Shown: positions 17,025 to 26,544, numbered from the stretch's first letter. The stretch: DNA of 64,000 bases from Ruminococcus sp. (GCA_017480485.1 JAFVAN010000023.1:1-64000); one strand, 5' to 3'. Notes: a model not told the origin generated them from the letters alone. Translations and numbers: made by a program.

Positions 17025-18512
17025 ATGAGAGCAAGCGGAATACTTATGCACATATCCTCGCTGCCGGGGGACTACGGCATCGGGAAGATGGGCCGCGAGG
17101 CCCGCGCCTTTGCAGATTTTCTTAAAAAGAGCGGACAGAGCTACTGGCAGATACTGCCGGTTTCCCCCACCAGCTACGGCGACTCCCCCTACCAGAGCTT
17201 CTCGGTCTATGCGGGAAATCCCTATTTCATCGACTTTGAACAGCTGGAGGCCGAGGGCCTGCTGAAAAAGAGCGAATACAGCCGCGTAAAATGGGGCTCA
17301 GACCCCGCCAGCGCGGACTATGAGACCCTCTACAAAAAGACCTTCCCGGTGCTTAGAAAGGCCTTCGCTCGCTTCGAGCCCGACGAGGACTTTAACGCCT
17401 TCTGCATTGATAACGCAGGCTGGCTCAGTATATACGGCCTCTTTATGGCCTTGAAGGACGCCCACGGCGGCGGGGCCTGGACCGAATGGGAGCAGCCCCT
17501 ACGGATGTACGAGCAGAAGGCCGTAAACGAGGCCCGGAAGAAATACAGCAAGGACATAGCCTTCTGGCAGTTTGTCCAGTACGAATACTTCAAGCAGTGG
17601 AAGAGCCTCAAGGCCTACGTCAACTCTCTGGGGATAGATATAATCGGGGATATACCCATCTATGTGGCCTATGACAGCGCCGAGGTCTGGGCCACGCCGA
17701 AATACTTCCTGCTGGACGAGAACAAGGACCCCATCGACGTGGCGGGCTGCCCGCCGGATGTTTTCACCGCCAAGGGCCAGCTCTGGGGCAACCCCCTCTA
17801 CCGCTGGGACGTGATGGAAAAGGAGGGCTTCCGCTGGTGGATAGACCGCATAGCCGCCGCCTGCAAGATGTATGATGTGGTCCGCATCGACCATTTCAGG
17901 GGCTTCGAGAGCTATTACACCATCCCCTGCGGCCGCCCCGACGCCATCATCGGCGAGTGGCGCAAAGGCCCGGATATGGCCCTGTTCAAGGCCGTAAAGA
18001 AGGAGCTTGGAAAGTGCCGCATAATCGCCGAGGACCTGGGCTTCATCACCCCAAAGGTGGCAAGGCTCTTAAAGGCCAGCGGCTTCCCCGGCATGAAGGT
18101 GCTTGAATTTGCCTTTGATGCCTCGGGGGACAGCAATTACCTGCCCCATAATTTCACAAGCACCAACTGCATCGCCTATACAGGCACCCACGACAACGAG
18201 ACTCTGGCGGGCTGGGCCAAGGGCCTGCGCCGCAAGGACGCTAAGTTCGCCCGGGAGTATCTGAATATCAAGCGCAACAGTGAGATACCCGCAGCGGTCA
18301 TTCGGGCCGCATGGGCCAGCATCGCAGAGACGGCCGTGGCCCAGATGCAGGACTTTTTGGAGCTTGACAACTCCGCCCGAATGAACACCCCCTCCACCCT
18401 TGGGGGCAACTGGCAGTGGCGGGCCTCGAAGGATATGTTCTCGGACGAGCTGGCGGCGCGCATTTACGATCTGACCCGAATATATGGTAGGCTGCCGAAG
18501 GAGAAGAAATGA
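17025..18512 (+). CDS. malQ: 4-alpha-glucanotransferase (amylomaltase)
   Basis: Encodes 495 aa, the usual length, from an ATG after AAAGGAGAAAA. MRASGILMHISSLPGDYGIG is the GH77 N-terminus; DIPIYVAYDSAEVW, DVVRIDHFRGFESYYTIP (nucleophile Asp in RIDHFRGF), IAEDLGFITP (acid/base Glu) and YTGTHDNETLAGW complete the GH77 set. It transfers maltosyl units between 1,4-glucans and together with GlgP degrades glycogen or maltodextrin in the cytoplasm. Its last four bases overlap the next gene (ATGA). Confidence 0.97.
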   Translation: MRASGILMHISSLPGDYGIGKMGREARAFADFLKKSGQSYWQILPVSPTSYGDSPYQSFSVYAGNPYFIDFEQLEAEGLLKKSEYSRVKWGSDPASADYETLYKKTFPVLRKAFARFEPDEDFNAFCIDNAGWLSIYGLFMALKDAHGGGAWTEWEQPLRMYEQKAVNEARKKYSKDIAFWQFVQYEYFKQWKSLKAYVNSLGIDIIGDIPIYVAYDSAEVWATPKYFLLDENKDPIDVAGCPPDVFTAKGQLWGNPLYRWDVMEKEGFRWWIDRIAAACKMYDVVRIDHFRGFESYYTIPCGRPDAIIGEWRKGPDMALFKAVKKELGKCRIIAEDLGFITPKVARLLKASGFPGMKVLEFAFDASGDSNYLPHNFTSTNCIAYTGTHDNETLAGWAKGLRRKDAKFAREYLNIKRNSEIPAAVIRAAWASIAETAVAQMQDFLELDNSARMNTPSTLGGNWQWRASKDMFSDELAARIYDLTRIYGRLPKEKK

Positions 18513-19147
18513 AAAATTATTTTGGGGCTCTCTCAAAGCCATGGCAGCGGATCTTCGAGCTTGAATGGCTCTCCCTCTGCGAGGGCAGCAAGGCCATAGC
18601 CGCCGTCATCACCGATCCCGAGGGGAATATCGTATCCGAGGGACGTAACGGAACGGGCGAGGCCGCAGTCCCGAACCCCCGCACCGCCCACGCCGAGGCC
18701 GAGGCCGTCAGGGCCTTCGATATCGCCTCGGGCGCTGACATCAAGGCCTGCACCCTTTACGCGGGCCTCGAGCCCTGTGTGATGTGCATGGGGACCCTCG
18801 TTATGGGGGGCATCAGGAAGGTGGTCATTGGCGCCCGCGACGACTTCGGCGGCGCCATGAAGCTCATCCCCGCCTTCGACTTTGCCCGCAATAAGTGCAT
18901 CGAGGTCATCTGGACCGACGACAGCACGGGCGACATCCAGCGGGCCATGCAGACCCTCAGGGAGCTGCTGTACAACAAGGACGAGGAAAAGCTTTCGCGG
19001 ATGCTTGAGGACTTCTCGGTCCACAACAGAGCGGGAGTCGAGGCCGCAAGGGCCCTTTTCGACGAGGGCGTCTTCAAGGCCCGCCGCCCCGCCGACTGGT
19101 CAGCGGAGGAGATCTATAACAGGCTGATGGAGAAGATCGAAGCTTAA
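18509..19147 (+). CDS. Cytidine/deoxycytidylate-family deaminase with C-terminal extension
   Basis: Encodes 212 aa. Zinc-deaminase motifs TAHAEAEAV (His61/Glu63) and PCVMCMG (Cys90/Cys93) place it with the TadA/guanine-deaminase branch; the length from the HAE to the PCxxC box is typical. After the ~150-residue deaminase core there is a ~65-residue helical tail (DKDEEKLSRMLEDF...) not found in TadA. It overlaps malQ by 4 bp and precedes glgP by 38 bp, so it sits inside a glycogen operon, an odd place for a nucleobase or tRNA deaminase. Substrate unknown. Confidence 0.82.
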   Translation: MKNYFGALSKPWQRIFELEWLSLCEGSKAIAAVITDPEGNIVSEGRNGTGEAAVPNPRTAHAEAEAVRAFDIASGADIKACTLYAGLEPCVMCMGTLVMGGIRKVVIGARDDFGGAMKLIPAFDFARNKCIEVIWTDDSTGDIQRAMQTLRELLYNKDEEKLSRMLEDFSVHNRAGVEAARALFDEGVFKARRPADWSAEEIYNRLMEKIEA

Positions 19148-19185
19148 AATTTGCATTGCAAAAAATTGGATTCGGAGGAATAAGA

Positions 19186-21552
19186 ATGGACAAACAGTAT
19201 TTGCTTGACGAGATAAACAAGGACCTGACAGGAAAGTACGGCACCGACGCCCACAGGGCCACAGCCGTGCAGCTCCACGAGAGCGTGTCCTCGGTGGTGA
19301 TGCGCGAGATCGCAGAGCGCTGGGGCGTCAGCCGCGAAAAGCACCTTGCAAACCGCCGTGCCTGCTACCTTTCAATGGAGTTTCTGATGGGCAGGGCAGT
19401 CTATAACAACCTGCTGGTGCTGGGCATAAAGAACGACGTTGACGAGGCGTTAAAGGCCTCGGGCCGCTCCTTGGCGGAGCTTGAGGAGATAGAGGATGCA
19501 GCCCTCGGCAACGGCGGCCTCGGAAGGCTGGCGGCCTGCTTCCTGGATTCTGCCGCCACCCACGACATCCCCTTGGACGGCTACGGCATAAGATACAAAT
19601 ACGGCCTGTTCCGACAGGCCATCGAGAACGGCTTCCAGCGGGAGTACCCCGATGACTGGCAGCGTCAGGGCGACCCTTGGAGCAAGCGCAACGATGCCGA
19701 GGCCGTGACCGTCTGCTATTCCGACATGACGGTAAAGGCCGTGCCCTACGATATGCCTATAATCGGCTACGGCACCGAGAACATCGGCACCCTGCGTCTC
19801 TGGCAGTCCGAGGCCCCGGAGGGCTTTGACTTCGACAAATTCAACTCCGGCGACTACGACGGCGCCGTTAAGCCTGCCACCGATGCCGAGAACATCTGCA
19901 AGGTCCTCTACCCCAACGATAATTTCTACGAGGGCCGTGTCCTCAGGCTCAGGCAGGAGTATTTCTTCTCCGCAGCCTCCTTGGCAGACATCACCGCCAA
20001 GCATTACAGCCGCTTCGGCACTCTGGATAATTTGGCGGATTATGTTACAGTCCAGCTCAACGACACCCACCCCGTGATCTCTATCCCCGAGCTCATGCGC
20101 CTGCTGGTGGATAAGTACGGCTACGGCTTCGAGCAGGCCTTTGAGATGACCCGAAAGGTATTCAACTACACCAACCACACCGTTATGCAGGAGGCTCTGG
20201 AAAAGTGGGAGGCCGCACTGGTGGAGAAGCTGCTGCCCCGTGTTTACGCCTTTGTGCTGATGATAAACGAGCGCTTCATCAAGGATATGTACGCCCTTGG
20301 CAAGGACAGAAAGTTCATCGAGAAGCTGGCGCCCATGGCGGGCGGTCAGGTAAGGATGGCGAACCTTGCCTGCTATGCATCCAGCTACGTCAACGGCGTG
20401 GCCCAGATACACACCGAGATACTAAAGGCCGACACCCTCAAGGAGTGGTACGAGCTCTATCCCGACAGGTTCCAGAATAAGACCAACGGCATCACTCAGC
20501 GCCGCTGGCTGGCTCTGTGCAACGAGGAGCTCTCGGCCCTTATCACCCGCCTGCTGGGCAGCGACAGCTGGGTGCGGGACCTTGATGAGCTCAAAAAGCT
20601 TGCCCCCTACGCCGACGACGAGGCGGTGCTGAGAGAGTTCATCGACATCAAACGGCAGAAAAAGCAGCAGCTGGCGGACTTCATCGAGAAGCACGACGGC
20701 GTTAAGCTTGACCCCGATTCCATTTTCGATATCCAGATCAAGCGTCTTCACGAGTACAAGAGACAGCTGCTGAACGCCCTGTCCATCCTCTATATCTACT
20801 ACGGCATCAAGGACGGCAGCATAAAGGACTTCACCCCCACCACCTTTATCTTTGGGGCCAAGTCCGCCCCGGGCTACAGAAGGGCCAAGGCCATAATCAA
20901 GCTTATCGGCGAGATCGGTAAGCTCATCGACGCCGACCCTGAGGTCAAGGGCCTTATAAAGGTGATCTTCATCCAGAATTACAACGTAAGCTTTGCCGAG
21001 AAGCTTGTGGCCGCCACAGATATCTCGGAGCAGATCTCCACAGCAGGCACCGAGGCCTCCGGCACAGGCAATATGAAGCAGATGCTCAACGGCTCCGTAA
21101 CCCTTGGCACCCTTGACGGCGCAAATATCGAGATCGCCGAGGAGGCAGGGGAGGAGAACGAGTATATCTTCGGCGCGAAGGTGGAGGAGCTTGAAAAGCT
21201 CATGCCCGAATATGACCCACGAGAGATACTCTTCAAGGACGAGAAGATCAATCGCGTGCTTAACAAGCTCATAGACGGCGAGCTTGAGGACGGCGGCGTG
21301 CCCTCTAACGAGGAAGGCAGCTTCAAGGAGCTCTACAAGGCCCTGACGGACGGCGCCTCTTGGCACGTTCCCGACCACTATTATGTGCTTGGAGACCTGA
21401 ACGACTACGTCCAGACCAAGCTGCGCGCCAACGCCGACTATCGCGACGAGCTCTCCTTTGCCCGCAAGTGCTGGATGAATATGTGCAGCGCCGGAAAATT
21501 CTCCTCCGACCGCACCATCAAGGACTACGCCCGAAACATCTGGAAGCTCTGA
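19186..21552 (+). CDS. glgP: Glycogen/starch alpha-glucan phosphorylase
   Basis: Encodes 788 aa, somewhat short for the family but complete, from an ATG after GGAGGAATAAGA. Phosphorolysis of alpha-1,4-glucans to glucose-1-phosphate. Visible: NRRACYLSMEFLMGRAVYNNL, GNGGLGRLAACFLDS (family motif), QLNDTHPVISIPELMRLL, IQIKRLHEYKRQ, and the PLP site EASGTGNMKQMLNGS with the Schiff-base Lys. It works with MalQ encoded two genes upstream. Confidence 0.97.
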   Translation: MDKQYLLDEINKDLTGKYGTDAHRATAVQLHESVSSVVMREIAERWGVSREKHLANRRACYLSMEFLMGRAVYNNLLVLGIKNDVDEALKASGRSLAELEEIEDAALGNGGLGRLAACFLDSAATHDIPLDGYGIRYKYGLFRQAIENGFQREYPDDWQRQGDPWSKRNDAEAVTVCYSDMTVKAVPYDMPIIGYGTENIGTLRLWQSEAPEGFDFDKFNSGDYDGAVKPATDAENICKVLYPNDNFYEGRVLRLRQEYFFSAASLADITAKHYSRFGTLDNLADYVTVQLNDTHPVISIPELMRLLVDKYGYGFEQAFEMTRKVFNYTNHTVMQEALEKWEAALVEKLLPRVYAFVLMINERFIKDMYALGKDRKFIEKLAPMAGGQVRMANLACYASSYVNGVAQIHTEILKADTLKEWYELYPDRFQNKTNGITQRRWLALCNEELSALITRLLGSDSWVRDLDELKKLAPYADDEAVLREFIDIKRQKKQQLADFIEKHDGVKLDPDSIFDIQIKRLHEYKRQLLNALSILYIYYGIKDGSIKDFTPTTFIFGAKSAPGYRRAKAIIKLIGEIGKLIDADPEVKGLIKVIFIQNYNVSFAEKLVAATDISEQISTAGTEASGTGNMKQMLNGSVTLGTLDGANIEIAEEAGEENEYIFGAKVEELEKLMPEYDPREILFKDEKINRVLNKLIDGELEDGGVPSNEEGSFKELYKALTDGASWHVPDHYYVLGDLNDYVQTKLRANADYRDELSFARKCWMNMCSAGKFSSDRTIKDYARNIWKL

Positions 21553-21565
21553 CCGCATTTAACAG

Positions 21566-21744
21566 TCGGTCTTTAATTCAAGCCTTCGGAAGGGGGCTTA
21601 TGTCAAGAACAGACTTCTTCAAATACTGAAAAGAACAGCGCGGCAGCTCTGTTCGGCTCCTTTATGTTCATGCAGTTCACGCTGCTGAACGGCACCACAT
21701 ATTACGGCAGCTACAGCGCCGTGAGGTCAGTGAAGACGAAGTAA
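21566..21744 (+). pseudogene. Possible 3' remnant of a coding sequence
   Basis: The frame ending at the TAA at 21742-21744 reads without a stop for about 50 codons and includes TEKNSAAALFGSFMFMQ and TTYYGSYSAVRSVKTK, which vaguely resembles a C-terminal membrane anchor, but it has no start codon or ribosome site and no 5' portion. It could be decayed coding DNA after glgP, or chance. Confidence 0.25.
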
Positions 21745-21778
21745 TAGCCGCAGGTGTTTTCATCAGTCAAATGCTAAA

Positions 21779-21823
21779 AAAAGAAATCCCACCCCCCTGC
21801 GGGGTGGGATTTCTTTTTTTGAA
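21779..21823. terminator. Bidirectional terminator between glgP and the HD-GYP gene
   Basis: AAAGAAATCCCACCCC-CCTGC-GGGGTGGGATTTCTTT with A-run before and T-run after. Confidence 0.88.
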
Positions 21824-21834
21824 GGCTATGGTCC

Positions 21835-24800
21835 TTATTTGCTCTCCTTGCTGAGACGCTTGTGGATGTTGTCGATATCCTCCATGCTGCCGCCGCCGTG
21901 GTCCTCGGGGTCGCGGAACTCGCCCTTGTCCACCAGCCGCAGGAAGGCGTCAACTACGTCCTCGGTCAGCTGAGTGCCGCGGACCTCCTTCATTATGGAG
22001 ACTACCTTTTCAAAGTTCATCCGCTTGCGGTAGGGTCGGTCGGAGTACATGGCGTCGAAGGTGTCAGCCACCGCGATTATCTGTGCAACGCGGGGTATCT
22101 CGTCGCCCTTGAGGCCCTTGGGATAGCCCTTGCCGTCGGGGCGCTCGTGATGGGCGCCTGCACCTATGGCCAGCTCCGGCATTATGCTGATGTCCTTCAA
22201 TGCGTTATAGCCCAGCGCCGAATGGGACTTGATGACAGCGAATTCCTGATCCGTGAGTTTGCCCGGCTTGTTGAGCACCTCGGGCGGAACGCCTATCTTG
22301 CCAATGTCGTGCATGAGGGCGATGTTGTAGTATCTGTCGATGGTCTCCTCGTCATAGCCAAGCTCTCGGGTGAGCATTGAGGTGTACTCGGCAACTCTTG
22401 TGGAGTGGCCGTTGGTGTACTTGTCCTTCATATCTATCACCTTCGCGAAGGCCTCCACGATCTCGCGGATAAGTGTCTTCTGCTCCTGCTCCTTCTGGCG
22501 GAACCTCCTCATGCGGATATGGATATAATAGGTCACAGCCATTCCGATGAACAGCAGCCCGACCAGGGTCACGGTGATCTTGAACCAGAGTGTTTCCCAG
22601 ACAGCCTTTTCCTTGACGATCTTAACCGAGATCTGCTTGGTGTCCTGACTGTGAGGATCCTGTATCTTCATCTGGAAGCTGTATTCGCCGCCCTTGAGGT
22701 TTGTGTAGTCGATAGCGGCAAGCTCGCTGCGCTTAACGGTCGTGGAGTTCTTTTCAAAGCCCTCCAGCCTGTAGGTGACGTTCGGATTGGTCAGCGAGTA
22801 GTTGTAGACGAAGCTGTAAATGGTAAGCCTGCTCACCTTCGAGGAGATACGGAAACTGCCGTCCTCCTCGGGATAGATATACTCGCCGTCGGCCTCGATG
22901 AATGGCACCGCAAGCTTTATGTCGCTCACCTTTTCGTAGTGATCCTCGATATTGACTTTGCACACACCTGTTGTACAGGAGATGTACAGGTCGCCGTCCT
23001 CCGTCAGCTCGCTGTAGGAGTTGGAGGTGGTGATGCAGGGCAGACCGTTGTCCCTGCCATAGTAAAGAGGAGTGATCTCGCCGTTTTCCAGCAGCTCGTC
23101 AACATCTGTAACATAGATGCCGTTGCTGCTGAGTATCCACATCTCGCCGTGGCTGTTCTCGTAGAGGTCAAAGTTGTTGGAGTAGGGGAATTTTTTGATA
23201 GTGACTATGGAGTCGTCCGACTTGATGTAGGAGATGGAGTTGCTGGTGACTATCCAGCAGAGGTCGCGGGTGCGGTCCCGCTTTATCCTCATTACAACGT
23301 CGGAGCTGAGGCCTGCTTCTGTGCCAAGGTGGACGATGCCCTTGTCGTTGACCACATAGATGCCGCCGCCGTCGGTGCCAACAAGCAGCTCGCCGTTTGG
23401 CGCCTCAACAGCCGTCAGCACCTCGGTGTTGCTGATGCCCGAGGTCTCGTCCAGCACCTCGATGACCTTGTCATCCTTGATTATTGCAAGGCCGCCCGTG
23501 CAGGCCACCAGTATCCGCCCGTCCTCGCACTCGCTCACGGCCCTTATCCTCTCCGAGGGAAGGCCGTCGGCGGTGGTGAACTTTGTGACCCTTCCGTGGT
23601 CGTAGCGCACCAGCCCCTGCTCGCCAAAGGTCGAGAACCATACCCGCTCCTTGCTGTCCCGGATTATGGAGCGTATCTTGCTGTCCTTGAAGAGCTCCAG
23701 AAGGTCCGTGTCCTCGCATTTCTGTCCCGAGGCCGTAACGCAGGAGCTTATAGGCAGGCTCTCGAGGATCCCTCCGCTTTGCAGGGCAATGAGGCCGCCC
23801 GTCTTTGTGCCGATGAAGAGCTTGTTGTCGCTGATGCAGGTGGAGTAAACGACCTCTCGGGATAAATTATACTTGTCAAAGATATCCGTGAACTGGTCGG
23901 GGACTATCTTCATCACTCCCTGCTGAGAGGAGGCGAACCAAAGGTTCCCCTGATAGTCCAGCATTACGTTCTCTACCGAGGTGGTCATGGGAACGTTGTC
24001 CACAAGCGTCAGCCTGTGGTTTTGTACATATCCGATACCGAAGTCGGTGCAGACCCAGACCATGTCCTCCACTTGGATGATGGAGTTTGTGTAGCCCAAG
24101 GGGCTTATGTCGAAGCTCTCGGCGTTGCGCATCGCGCCTGCAAGATCGCCGTGATAAAGCTTTGAGCCCTGGGTGCCAACGTAGATATACCCGAGCTTTT
24201 CGGGGTCGGGCAGTATTGCGTGGATGTCGGAGATGCCAAGCTTGCGGGCGTCGTAGAAGGATGTCACCCTCTTATCCTGAAGCGTGAAGATGGCGCCCTC
24301 GATGGTAAGGCCGTAGATGATGCCGTCTCTGCCCCGCTTGAGCATACGGATGTATTCCTCGTTTATCTGGGGCTCGTCGATAGGAACGAGCTCGAGGTCG
24401 GAGTTTATATATGCTATGCCGTGGGTGGTGGCAAGGTAGATATTGCCCTCGTTGTCCTCGGTTATCGAGCGGACGGAAAGGGAGGAAAGGCCGTCGCTCT
24501 TGTTGTACATCCGAACCTCTCCGTTGTTCATCAGGGCGGCGCCGCTGTCGTTGGTGCCCACCCACAGACGGTTCTTCGAGTCGCAGTAGAGGCTCACCAC
24601 GCTGGCGATACCGCCCGTGGAGTCGACGCGCTCGAAGGTGTTGCCGTCGTAGCGGATAAGGCCGCTGTAGCTGCCTATCCAGATAAAGCCCTCGTCGGTC
24701 ATGGCTATGGCGTTGGCCTCAGAGGTAGGCAGGCCGCTGGTGTTGTCGTAGAGCACTGCAGTGTAGCCGTCGCCGTTGCCCGAGGGATCGACCGAAAGCT

Positions 24801-24939
24801 CCTCGGCATAAATGTCGGAGGCCGCAAAGGCCCTGCTGCCCTCGGGGAGCATCGGCAGCACCGCCGCCCCAAGCATCAGCGCCGCAAGGATGCAGACGCA
24901 CATCCTGAGCGCAATGTTCTTATTTGCCTTTGTGTTCAT
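21835..24939 (-). CDS. Membrane beta-propeller sensor with HD-GYP phosphodiesterase domain
   Basis: Encodes about 1034 aa; the ATG of MNTKANKN is better spaced from CAGGAG than the one 6 bp upstream. A signal peptide (to AFA, about 40) leads to many ~45-residue two-component-propeller repeats (e.g. EGFIWIGSYSGLIRYDG, ENVMLDYQGNLWFASSQQG), then a Y_Y_Y-like domain, one TM (VTLVGLLFIGMAVTYYI, about 790-815) and a cytoplasmic HD-GYP domain with HDIGK, HHERPDGKGYP and VADTFDAM. It likely hydrolyses cyclic-di-GMP in response to an extracellular ligand, in a single chain with no kinase or receiver domain. Active-site motifs appear intact. Confidence 0.9.
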   Translation of the reverse strand: MNTKANKNIALRMCVCILAALMLGAAVLPMLPEGSRAFAASDIYAEELSVDPSGNGDGYTAVLYDNTSGLPTSEANAIAMTDEGFIWIGSYSGLIRYDGNTFERVDSTGGIASVVSLYCDSKNRLWVGTNDSGAALMNNGEVRMYNKSDGLSSLSVRSITEDNEGNIYLATTHGIAYINSDLELVPIDEPQINEEYIRMLKRGRDGIIYGLTIEGAIFTLQDKRVTSFYDARKLGISDIHAILPDPEKLGYIYVGTQGSKLYHGDLAGAMRNAESFDISPLGYTNSIIQVEDMVWVCTDFGIGYVQNHRLTLVDNVPMTTSVENVMLDYQGNLWFASSQQGVMKIVPDQFTDIFDKYNLSREVVYSTCISDNKLFIGTKTGGLIALQSGGILESLPISSCVTASGQKCEDTDLLELFKDSKIRSIIRDSKERVWFSTFGEQGLVRYDHGRVTKFTTADGLPSERIRAVSECEDGRILVACTGGLAIIKDDKVIEVLDETSGISNTEVLTAVEAPNGELLVGTDGGGIYVVNDKGIVHLGTEAGLSSDVVMRIKRDRTRDLCWIVTSNSISYIKSDDSIVTIKKFPYSNNFDLYENSHGEMWILSSNGIYVTDVDELLENGEITPLYYGRDNGLPCITTSNSYSELTEDGDLYISCTTGVCKVNIEDHYEKVSDIKLAVPFIEADGEYIYPEEDGSFRISSKVSRLTIYSFVYNYSLTNPNVTYRLEGFEKNSTTVKRSELAAIDYTNLKGGEYSFQMKIQDPHSQDTKQISVKIVKEKAVWETLWFKITVTLVGLLFIGMAVTYYIHIRMRRFRQKEQEQKTLIREIVEAFAKVIDMKDKYTNGHSTRVAEYTSMLTRELGYDEETIDRYYNIALMHDIGKIGVPPEVLNKPGKLTDQEFAVIKSHSALGYNALKDISIMPELAIGAGAHHERPDGKGYPKGLKGDEIPRVAQIIAVADTFDAMYSDRPYRKRMNFEKVVSIMKEVRGTQLTEDVVDAFLRLVDKGEFRDPEDHGGGSMEDIDNIHKRLSKESK

Positions 24940-24961
24940 CAGCATCCACTCCTGTTCTGTA

Positions 24962-25789
24962 TCAGGTCTCGGTCATAGAGTATATGCGCACGCAAACGCC
25001 CTTGTCGGTGGGCTGGATGTGTGCGGAGAGGTCGGCGCCCTCATACCTTGCAAGCAGGGGGCTGTCGGTAACTATCTCGGGGCGCAGACTGCCGTCCGTG
25101 GTGGTCTGGTTCTGGATGAATACCTTGCAGCCTCTGCCCTCGGCGTCCTCGCCGGAGAGCATATATCTTGCGGAAAGGCGGCAGGCGCCGTCCTTCGAGA
25201 TCTCCTGAGTGTCAAAGCCGCTGCCTACAACGCTTCCCATGAACAGCGCGCCCTCGGCCCTGCCCGTAAAGGGTATCATTACGATGTCCCGCAGCTTACC
25301 GGTGACAGAGATAGGAATCCCACAGTTCACGTTAACCGTGAGCACCCGCTCCTCGAGGCCGATGGCGCAGTGGAGCTCGTGCTTTAGGTACTCGTAGCGT
25401 CTCAGCTTTTCTTCCTTTGCAAAGTGCTCCTCTCGGGTCTGGATGGGGTTGTCGGTGTAGTCCAGCTCCTCGTCCCCGAACTGCTCGCTGGTCAGGTCGA
25501 ACACAGCGCCGTCCACAACGTTGTAGCAGTGGTAGTTCCCGCCGGGCCGCAGCACGCCCCTTACCTCGCCCCCGAAGATATCCTGAACGAGGAAGGCTGT
25601 TATGGAGCACTGGCCCAGGGTCATGTTCTCCTTGGACCAGCTTTCCCGCAGCCGCGGCGCACAGGTGTAGCTGCACCATATCCCGCAGAGCAGGTCGTAG
25701 AGGGCTCGGGGAGTCTGTACCGCGCTGTAGCGCTTGTCGGCGGGTGCCGCATTAGCAACGCCGTGCCCGTAAAATCTGTAGCTTGCCAT
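24962..25789 (-). CDS. YunG-like domain fused to a DUF3237 (UPF0311)-like domain
   Basis: Encodes 275 aa from the ATG 8 bp after AAAGG (a start 9 bp upstream abuts the ribosome site). Residues about 20-130 resemble YunG proteins: SKENMTLGQCSITAFLVQDIFGGEV and HCYNVVDGAVFDLTSEQF, reminiscent of a cysteine-peptidase-like fold. Residues about 150-270 resemble DUF3237: GIPISVTGKLRDIVMIPFTG, GALFMGSVVGSGFDTQ and ARYMLSGEDAEGRGCKVFIQNQ. Both families are recalled from pattern, not searched. Function unknown; it lies between the HD-GYP sensor and a HAD hydrolase on the same strand. Confidence 0.7.
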   Translation of the reverse strand: MASYRFYGHGVANAAPADKRYSAVQTPRALYDLLCGIWCSYTCAPRLRESWSKENMTLGQCSITAFLVQDIFGGEVRGVLRPGGNYHCYNVVDGAVFDLTSEQFGDEELDYTDNPIQTREEHFAKEEKLRRYEYLKHELHCAIGLEERVLTVNVNCGIPISVTGKLRDIVMIPFTGRAEGALFMGSVVGSGFDTQEISKDGACRLSARYMLSGEDAEGRGCKVFIQNQTTTDGSLRPEIVTDSPLLARYEGADLSAHIQPTDKGVCVRIYSMTET

Positions 25790-25802
25790 AACGCTCATCC
25801 TT

Positions 25803-25834
25803 TCAGAGGTCAGATGTTAGATGTTAGAGGTTAG
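25803..25834. repeat. Heptad-repeat arm (family D) overlapping a gene end
   Basis: GAGGTCA/GATGTTA/GATGTTA/GAGGTTA 7-mers. The stop codon of the downstream HAD gene is supplied by the last repeat unit, suggesting insertion at, or replacement of, that gene's 3' end. Confidence 0.6.
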
Positions 25835-26544
25835 AAGTGGGTCCTGTCGAATATGAAGCCCCTTAGCTCTTCTATGCTGCCGTGGGGCCAGCTGCTAAGG
25901 TCACGGCCGTGCTTGTTTATCAGGTGGTCCGTCAGCAGAAAGACCTCCATGCCCGTCTCTTGGGCGGGGGTGTCCTCGTCGGCGTCGTTGCCGATCATCA
26001 GGCACTCGGAGCCCTCGAGGCCCGTGCGCCGCAGCAGCTCCCGGTAATAGTCCACATTGGGCTTGCAGTAGCTGATGTTCTCGTAGGTGGTGTAGAGCTC
26101 GAAGTCCTCGGGCTCCAGCCCCGCCCAGCGTATCCTGTTCTCGGTGGCAACGGCAGGGAAGAGGGGATTGGTGGCAAGTATCACTCTGAGTCCCCGCTCC
26201 TTTATTTCATTAACAAGAGCTATCAGCTCCTCGCTCCTGCCGCAGAGGGCCTGTGCACCGTTGAACTCGTTGGCATAGAACTCGTCAAAGACGGGCATAT
26301 CCTTGTATACCCGCTCGCCCTCGATGGCCGCGAAGGTCTCCCAGAAGGCGTCGTAGTTGGAGCGGCTGCCGTCGTTTTTCACCATGGCCGCCGTGCCCGC
26401 CCAGATGGAGCTCACAAGTCTCTCACCGTCATAGCCCAATGGCATCAGCTTCTTCACCAGCAGCTTGAAATAGCCCTTGGTGAACTCCTCGTTGTCCATA
26501 GGCAGCAGCGTGCCGTCAAGGTCAAAGAATATCGCTTTTATCAT
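25831..26544 (-). CDS. HAD-superfamily hydrolase
   Basis: Encodes 237 aa. HAD motif I FFDLDGTLLP (nucleophile Asp8), motif II VILATNP, motif III/IV region KPNVDYYRELLRRTGL...MIGNDADEDTPAQETGM. The helical cap after motif I (type C1) fits phosphoglycolate-phosphatase-like enzymes. Substrate unpredictable. Its final residues are encoded next to a heptad-repeat arm, and its start follows AGAGGAC. Confidence 0.88.
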   Translation of the reverse strand: MIKAIFFDLDGTLLPMDNEEFTKGYFKLLVKKLMPLGYDGERLVSSIWAGTAAMVKNDGSRSNYDAFWETFAAIEGERVYKDMPVFDEFYANEFNGAQALCGRSEELIALVNEIKERGLRVILATNPLFPAVATENRIRWAGLEPEDFELYTTYENISYCKPNVDYYRELLRRTGLEGSECLMIGNDADEDTPAQETGMEVFLLTDHLINKHGRDLSSWPHGSIEELRGFIFDRTHF

